A stretch of 64,000 nt of DNA, taken from assembly GCF_007859915.1 (NCBI RefSeq), contig NZ_SJPM01000003.1:505315-569314 (forward strand), given 5' to 3'. This document shows, piece by piece, positions 62,938 to 64,000 of this stretch; the first letter of the stretch is position 1; each line of letters starts with the position of its first letter. The notes below the pieces were generated by a model, which was not told where the DNA came from, did not search any database, and worked only from the letters and a program-made list of their open reading frames with translations. The stretch comes from Neorhodopirellula pilleata. GTDB taxonomy: Bacteria; Planctomycetota; Planctomycetia; Pirellulales; Pirellulaceae. Position numbers and translations under genes: made by a program.

Positions 62938-63446
62938 TGAAATTCTTTAATACGTTTTATGGATCTGCGTCAGCGTGGCCTCTAGTTATCGTCAATCTCT
63001 TCTGCTTCCTACTTGCAGCCGCAACTACTGCCGGATGTTCAAACACAAAGGCATGTAGAATTGTAGTGCGTCTGAATCCTGTGCAGATGCAGAGAGCCGA
63101 GACTATCGAACGAGTTCGTGTCGTCAACAATCAAATAGTACACAGTTCCGCAAAAGACCTGGCGAAACTCGAACGCAACTCGATTGTCGAGATGCCAAGC
63201 TCAATCGACGATTCCTATGACTGTTTTGTGGTTGTGGAATTGAGAGACAGTAACGGCCCAACTCAACACGAAGTATATCACATTCTATCTAACTCGCTAC
63301 AAACAATGGAACGTGAGTCGAAATGGTTGGACCCAATATATATTGCAGATCCATCTGCTGACATCGCATTTCGAACTAGCGAAGTGTGCCGCCTATCTTC
63401 GTTCGCTTCAAAGGCAAGGACTCAATTGAAATTTGAACAAGATTAA
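62937..63446 (+). CDS. Candidate immunity lipoprotein for the RHS toxin
   Basis: 169 residues. The start overlaps the toxin stop by one base (TAATG), which indicates translational coupling. A long hydrophobic leader (LVIVNLFCFLLAAATTAGC) has a lipobox TAGC near residue 34, so the mature protein would be membrane-anchored. The remainder is a compact, charged domain of about 135 residues with strands such as YDCFVVVELRD and no recognised family. Known immunity partners of Tle1-type phospholipases are also periplasmic lipoproteins, so the role fits, but it is inferred from position and export only. Confidence 0.75.
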   Translation: MKFFNTFYGSASAWPLVIVNLFCFLLAAATTAGCSNTKACRIVVRLNPVQMQRAETIERVRVVNNQIVHSSAKDLAKLERNSIVEMPSSIDDSYDCFVVVELRDSNGPTQHEVYHILSNSLQTMERESKWLDPIYIADPSADIAFRTSEVCRLSSFASKARTQLKFEQD

Positions 63447-63622
63447 GCACTGTTAGGAGGCATCAAATGGGGCCAACTTCTTTGTTATAAGGAAACCAAA
63501 TGGAGAAGCCAAAAGAGCAGAGCCTAGGGGACATAGCATCGCAGATGCTATTGACTTGGCACCCTGTAGCGGAAATCATGACGGGGTCGAGTTTGCTGAA
63601 TTGGTGACCAATGAGGTGCGTG

Positions 63623-63802
63623 ATGGCACGGATGAGTCGAGCGGAAGTTTTTGATCCGGGCGAAGTCGCGGTCGGACACGTGTTTAGCCGTACCGTCAGA
63701 CGGTGCTTTCTCATGGGCGATGATCCTGTCTCTGGGAAGAACTTCGACCATCGCAAACGCTGGATCGAGGAATATTTGCAGGAGGAGACCTTGGGGACAT
63801 AG
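63623..63802 (+). pseudogene. Truncated Y1/REP-type transposase (N-terminal fragment)
   Basis: 59 codons. The fragment starts MARMSRAEVFDPGEVAVGHV and continues RTVRRCFLMGDDPVSGKNFD then HRKRWIEEYL, which resembles the N-terminus of planctomycete REP-associated/IS200-like transposases. It is cut where the next 266-bp unit begins, before the HxH and catalytic Tyr region. Confidence 0.7.
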
Positions 63803-63888
63803 CACCGCAGAGGCTATTGACTTGGCACCCTGTAGGGGAAACGATGGCGGCGTCGAGTTTGCCGAATTGGTAGCCAATGAGGTGCGTG

Positions 63889-64000
63889 ATGGCACGGATG
63901 AGTCGAGCGGAAGTCTTTGATCCGGGCGAAGTCGCGGTCGGACACGTGTTTAGCCGTACCGTCAGACGGTGCTTTCTCATGGGCGATGATCCTGTCTCTG
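63889..64000 (+). CDS. Second copy of the transposase 5' end, running off the window
   Basis: Same start as the copy at 63623 (MARMSRAEVFDPGEV) and identical in the visible residues. Whether the gene is complete cannot be seen. Confidence 0.6.
   Translation, partial: MARMSRAEVFDPGEVAVGHVFSRTVRRCFLMGDDPVS

Larger units (their letters stand above)
63527..64000 (+). repeat. 266-bp tandem duplication, second copy cut by window end
   Basis: GGGGACATAGC at 63527 and 63793, TTGG(T)...CCAATGAGGTGCG at 63601 and 63867, and the following sequence all repeat at exactly 266 bp with few differences. Each unit holds a leader of about 95 bp and the start of a transposase frame. Confidence 0.93.

Noticed and set aside
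63463..63980. Minus-strand open frames over the 266-bp repeats
   Set aside because: They mirror the plus-strand transposase fragment, which has the recognisable sequence.

Overview
The window looks like chromosomal DNA from a planctomycete of the Pirellulaceae (Rhodopirellula/Pirellula relatives). Four things point there: two DUF1559 pseudopilin-like proteins with the C-terminal H-x9-DG motif; a PSD1/planctomycete-cytochrome-c (DUF1549/DUF1553) protein coupled to a DUF1501 protein; a 23S-5S rRNA unit with no 16S beside it; and a giant surface protein whose N-terminus carries an LEPR-XLL-like segment. These are judgements from reading the sequence; no database search was run.

Layout. 1-6.4 kb: a secreted protein cut by the window edge, pdxA and a membrane protein, chained by ATGA overlaps, then a convergent YgiQ-type radical SAM gene. 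6.4-9.8 kb: palindromic repeats, folD, and a sulfite reductase hemoprotein. 9.8-12.4 kb: a gene-free array of long repeats in two alternating modules. 12.4-21 kb: a DUF1559/lipoprotein pair, then what looks like a heme-uptake region (DUF4198-like/kelch protein, an unknown secreted protein, a TonB-dependent receptor, and divergent hemP-tonB). 21-26.8 kb: an LRR membrane protein, palindromes, and the 23S-5S rRNA unit on the minus strand with a promoter and an intrinsic terminator. 26.8-31 kb: a ribulokinase, an L-fucose-isomerase-like protein and a TauE/SafE permease. 31-40 kb: a TPR-like protein, a DPF-motif protein, and a minus-strand operon (sugar-binding lipoprotein, PSD1 cytochrome, DUF1501). 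40-48 kb: a possible small RNA, a PDZ protein, a GNAT protein, serS and alaS.

48-64 kb is an accessory region with visibly lower GC. It holds an unknown ORF next to an inverted repeat, a DUF1559 protein, a GT1-type glycosyltransferase, and an 11.3-kb gene for a 3,779-residue protein. That protein runs from an LEPR-XLL-like segment through a Gly/Tyr repeat, Calx-beta/cadherin-like repeats and a long RHS/YD-repeat region to an RHS core ending in DPSG. After the core comes a DUF2235/Tle1-like alpha/beta-hydrolase tip with Ser, Asp and His in the expected places. A small lipoprotein gene overlaps its stop codon (TAATG) and is a natural candidate for the immunity partner. Tandemly duplicated 5' fragments of a Y1/REP-type transposase gene follow. 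This giant RHS toxin-immunity locus is the most interesting system in the window.

The gaps between genes are unusually full of nested palindromes and short tandem repeats. At least two dispersed families recur across the 64 kb.
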